Source: Owenia fusiformis (lineage: Eukaryota; Annelida; Polychaeta; Sabellida; Oweniidae). From it: a DNA stretch of 64,000 nt. Shown piece by piece: positions 61,616 to 64,000 of this stretch (positions are counted from its first letter, which is position 1; each line of letters begins with the position of its first letter). Below the pieces are notes generated by a model. It was not told where the DNA came from. It was given only the letters and a program-made list of their open reading frames with translations, and made no database searches. The stretch lies in assembly GCA_903813345.2 (NCBI GenBank), contig CAIIXF020000007.1:19579564-19643563 (forward strand), in the 5' to 3' direction. The position numbers and the translations under genes were made by a program.

Positions 61616-63225
61616 CAGGGTTCGTACACCTTTTTCAAATGAATTTCCCTGACAATTCCCTGACATTTCCAGGCAAAAAAGGAAATTTCCAGATCTAATT
61701 TTCCTCGCGCTAAAAAGTCTCAAACAACTGTATTATTCAAGACAAAAAGACTTATTATGAAACATTTGGGGTTTCTCCTTCGGTACCATTTCTCATGACT
61801 TAACTACTTGTACAGGCAGTCTTATTCACCAATTTATTCCTGATACATTTTATTTTTAATATTACATATTCTACATTGCATAAGGCCAAAGGTAAACATA
61901 CATGTACAGGGGCATAGCCAACAAGTATCAAGGAGGTGCATCTTTTGGGGTTTGCATCATTGTGAGCGAAGGAAAACCAGAAGGGGGGTACGGGGGTTCA
62001 CCCCCGAAAATATTTCAAAATTGGCAATTGTATCTGGTGCATTCTAAGCATTTCAAACTATAATTTGTTAATGTTTTGTAATGAATCCAAATGACAACTG
62101 AAACTTTAAAACTTTGATCTAAATCCTACTAGAAAAATAGCAACTCACTTGAGGGGCAATTCCCACCTAATGAAACATGTTTCTATTGAATACTATCATT
62201 GTGAACATTATATGATAGCAATAATGATGGCATTACTATTGTCTTCTCCCTTTTGGGAAAATTACACCAAAACAATTGACACCATATTAGAAATTCCTTC
62301 TTAAGTAGCATCACCAGATCACGAAAAGGCTCAGGCCTATGATACCAAATCAAATAATCAGTATTTTGTGTTATCAGGAATCAAATTTCTTTAAATTATC
62401 AAAAATTTCATAAAAAATGGTGGCAATTTTGAATTCAGAGACCATCTTGAATATTTCTTCTTGAGCAGGTCCTTTGTCCCTAAGGCTACATCATACAAAA
62501 TTTGAGCCAAAGTAAAATGCTGGGTTCATCTTTACAAGAAGAAAAATTTGGACCAAATTCAAAAACTGTTAATAGTACCCCACACACATTTTGGTTGCCT
62601 ACACGTACTTCCATGTGCTAAGGTTTTCAAAATTGGCAAAGCCCCTGAAAGTTAAAAAGACTGACGTACGATCGGACTGTCGAACAGACAGCTTCTTAAT
62701 ATAAATACAATTTTACATTGTAAAGAGCGCCCAGAATTTTTTTTGTTTTTCACCTCCCCCCCTCAGATTAACCCCTCATCAAACCATGAATTATATACCA
62801 GTAATTAACTTTGAATGGCCTAAGACTAAGCTTACTACATAAAAAAGCATAATTGTATTAAATCATCTATACATTATTTTTATTGTTCGGTTTCAGTGTA
62901 ATGTTCACACTGTTCTTACAAATAGACAATACCAGATCTCATGTCATTCAACCAACCCTAATGAAACGATTTGGAATTTGTGGAAACAACTAGATGATTT
63001 TGGATTTCACTTATATCCTGTCATAGCCCTAAAATGTATTTTGCTGGAACATTATTCTTTCAACATTGATACAAAATTCCCTGACATTTCCCTGACACAT
63101 CTACTGTTTCAAAATTCCCTGACATTTTTGGCCCTTTTTGACCCAATTTTAAAATTCCCTGACATTTCCAGCACCTGGAAAAATAAATCAATTTCCCTGA
63201 CATTTCCAGGTGTGTACGAACCCTG
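61616..63225. mobile_element. 1.6-kb nested element, CAGGGTTCGTACAC ends
   Basis: Left CAGGGTTCGTACACC, right GGTGTGTACGAACCCTG, flanked by AACGA (61611-61615, 63226-63230). 'AATTTCCCTGACATTTCC' recurs near both ends. It splits the Helitron-like element. No transposase seen. Confidence 0.75.
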
Positions 63226-63511
63226 AACGAGTAAAGGCCGCCATTTTTCAAGATGGCTGCCACGTGCTTCTTTAATATCTACATTTCTAGCTTTATTAAT
63301 GTCCTATATAATTTTTTTACATCTAAAACATATTGCTATTACAGTTTTACATATTGCACCTAAATTACTGTAAATCCGGCACTAAAATGGCCGCCATTTT
63401 GTAATGAGCGGCCATTTTGAAAATCGGCTTTCGAGCAGAACTTCTACCCCCATAGGGTATATGTGTACAAAATATGAACAAAATCGGGTGAACGGTATTT
63501 GAGTTATTGCC

Positions 63512-63557
63512 CGGACGGACGGACGGACGGACGGACAGACGGACGGACGGACGGACA
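63512..63557. repeat. GGAC microsatellite
   Basis: About eleven GGAC units with one change, at one end of the Helitron-like element. Confidence 0.9.
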
Positions 63558-63599
63558 TCATTTGTTGTTGCTGCATTGGTTTCTTCATTCATTTTCTTC

Positions 63600-64000
63600 T
63601 TTCTTTGTCTTGATTTGATTGCGATGTTACTTATCTTTCTTCAGGGTCCACAGACTTGAGACTGCGCATAGGTGGGTTAAACGTTTTGATCCGGCCGGAA
63701 AACTCTCCCCTTCCCCTTACTGTTGGTCTTATGCTGATTTGTCATCTTAGTTTACCCTCTTTGCGGAGAAGATACTGTTTCATATTCATTTGTTAATGTT
63801 CTCTTCTCTCATTAATTTTCCAGTCCTTCATGATGATATTCTCCTGCATATTGTATTTAGTACATATCCATTTATTTCTTGTTATAGCTTTCTTAGTATA
63901 CGAATTTAGTATGTTGCTCCTGTAGCCTTGACATTGTAGTTTATTTCCCAGGCTGGTAACTCTGTTTGTTGCATCTTCCAGTTGACTGCAGATTCTTGAA
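63600..64000. other. Window edge, nothing recognised
   Basis: No exon of the USP gene or other feature could be identified here. Confidence 0.4.

Larger units (their letters stand above)
60820..63590 (-). mobile_element. Helitron-like element with ~150-nt tandem units, interrupted
   Basis: The minus-strand 3' end reads TGGGATTCGCTACGCTTTGG, CGTTGCCGTTGTTCTGG, T. At least four units at 60900-61600 share 'AAAATGGCCGCCTTCTACCA' and 'CTTTTCGAGTTATAGTAAAA'. The sequence resumes after the nested insertion at 63231 and ends with a GGAC tract. The ORFs reading MAAILTYFTITRKVV are unit translations. Confidence 0.6.

Noticed and set aside
63600-64000. Upstream USP exon with the catalytic Cys
   Set aside because: I looked on the - strand for a GNTCYMNS-like reading from 60660 to 64000 and did not find one.

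Overview
The window is eukaryotic, AT-rich and intron-rich. It comes from an animal nuclear genome, most likely a marine invertebrate. It holds three recognisable protein genes, all with GT-AG introns whose exon phases join cleanly: (1) a transmembrane type-B carboxylesterase/cholinesterase-like gene on the + strand (13 coding exons, 3397-16428); (2) a complete Smad2/3 (TGF-beta/activin receptor-regulated Smad) gene on the - strand (9 coding exons, 48441 down to 22427, 416 aa); (3) the 3' half of a USP8-like ubiquitin-specific protease gene on the - strand (8 exons, 60656 down to 53027), whose 5' part, with the catalytic Cys exon, I could not find in the window. Genes 1 and 2 converge; gene 3 lies upstream of gene 2 in the same direction. 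The phylum cannot be fixed from this sequence. One Smad2/3 without the vertebrate Smad2 insert, plus abundant small DNA transposons, fits many marine invertebrates.

Layout: 1-2860 is a nested block of a repeat family with short TTGGTGTGATAG-type ends, in which CGT/AGT triplets recur every 10-11 bases. 3397-17500 is the esterase gene, with introns filled by a 1-kb foldback element, a Helitron-like element and smaller MITEs. 17500-22400 is intergenic, with a minisatellite and a hAT-like element. 22427-48441 is Smad2/3, whose introns carry mariner-, piggyBac-, MULE-, hAT- and foldback-type elements and several minisatellites. 48442-53026 is intergenic, with two TTAA elements that abut at a shared TTAA, one of them carrying a tRNA-like sequence. 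53027-60656 is the USP gene, with a mariner relic and palindromic repeats. 60641-63600 is an exon-edge repeat and a Helitron-like array split by a nested 1.6-kb element.

The most unusual points are: the helically phased CGT/AGT array; tandem duplication of a 3' splice site plus exon start in all three genes, independently; a Helitron-like family recognised by its 3' termini, one copy ending 23 nt before an exon; foldback elements with CAC termini and 5-bp target duplications; and the loss of the expected catalytic Glu and choline-binding Trp in an esterase that keeps its Ser and His.
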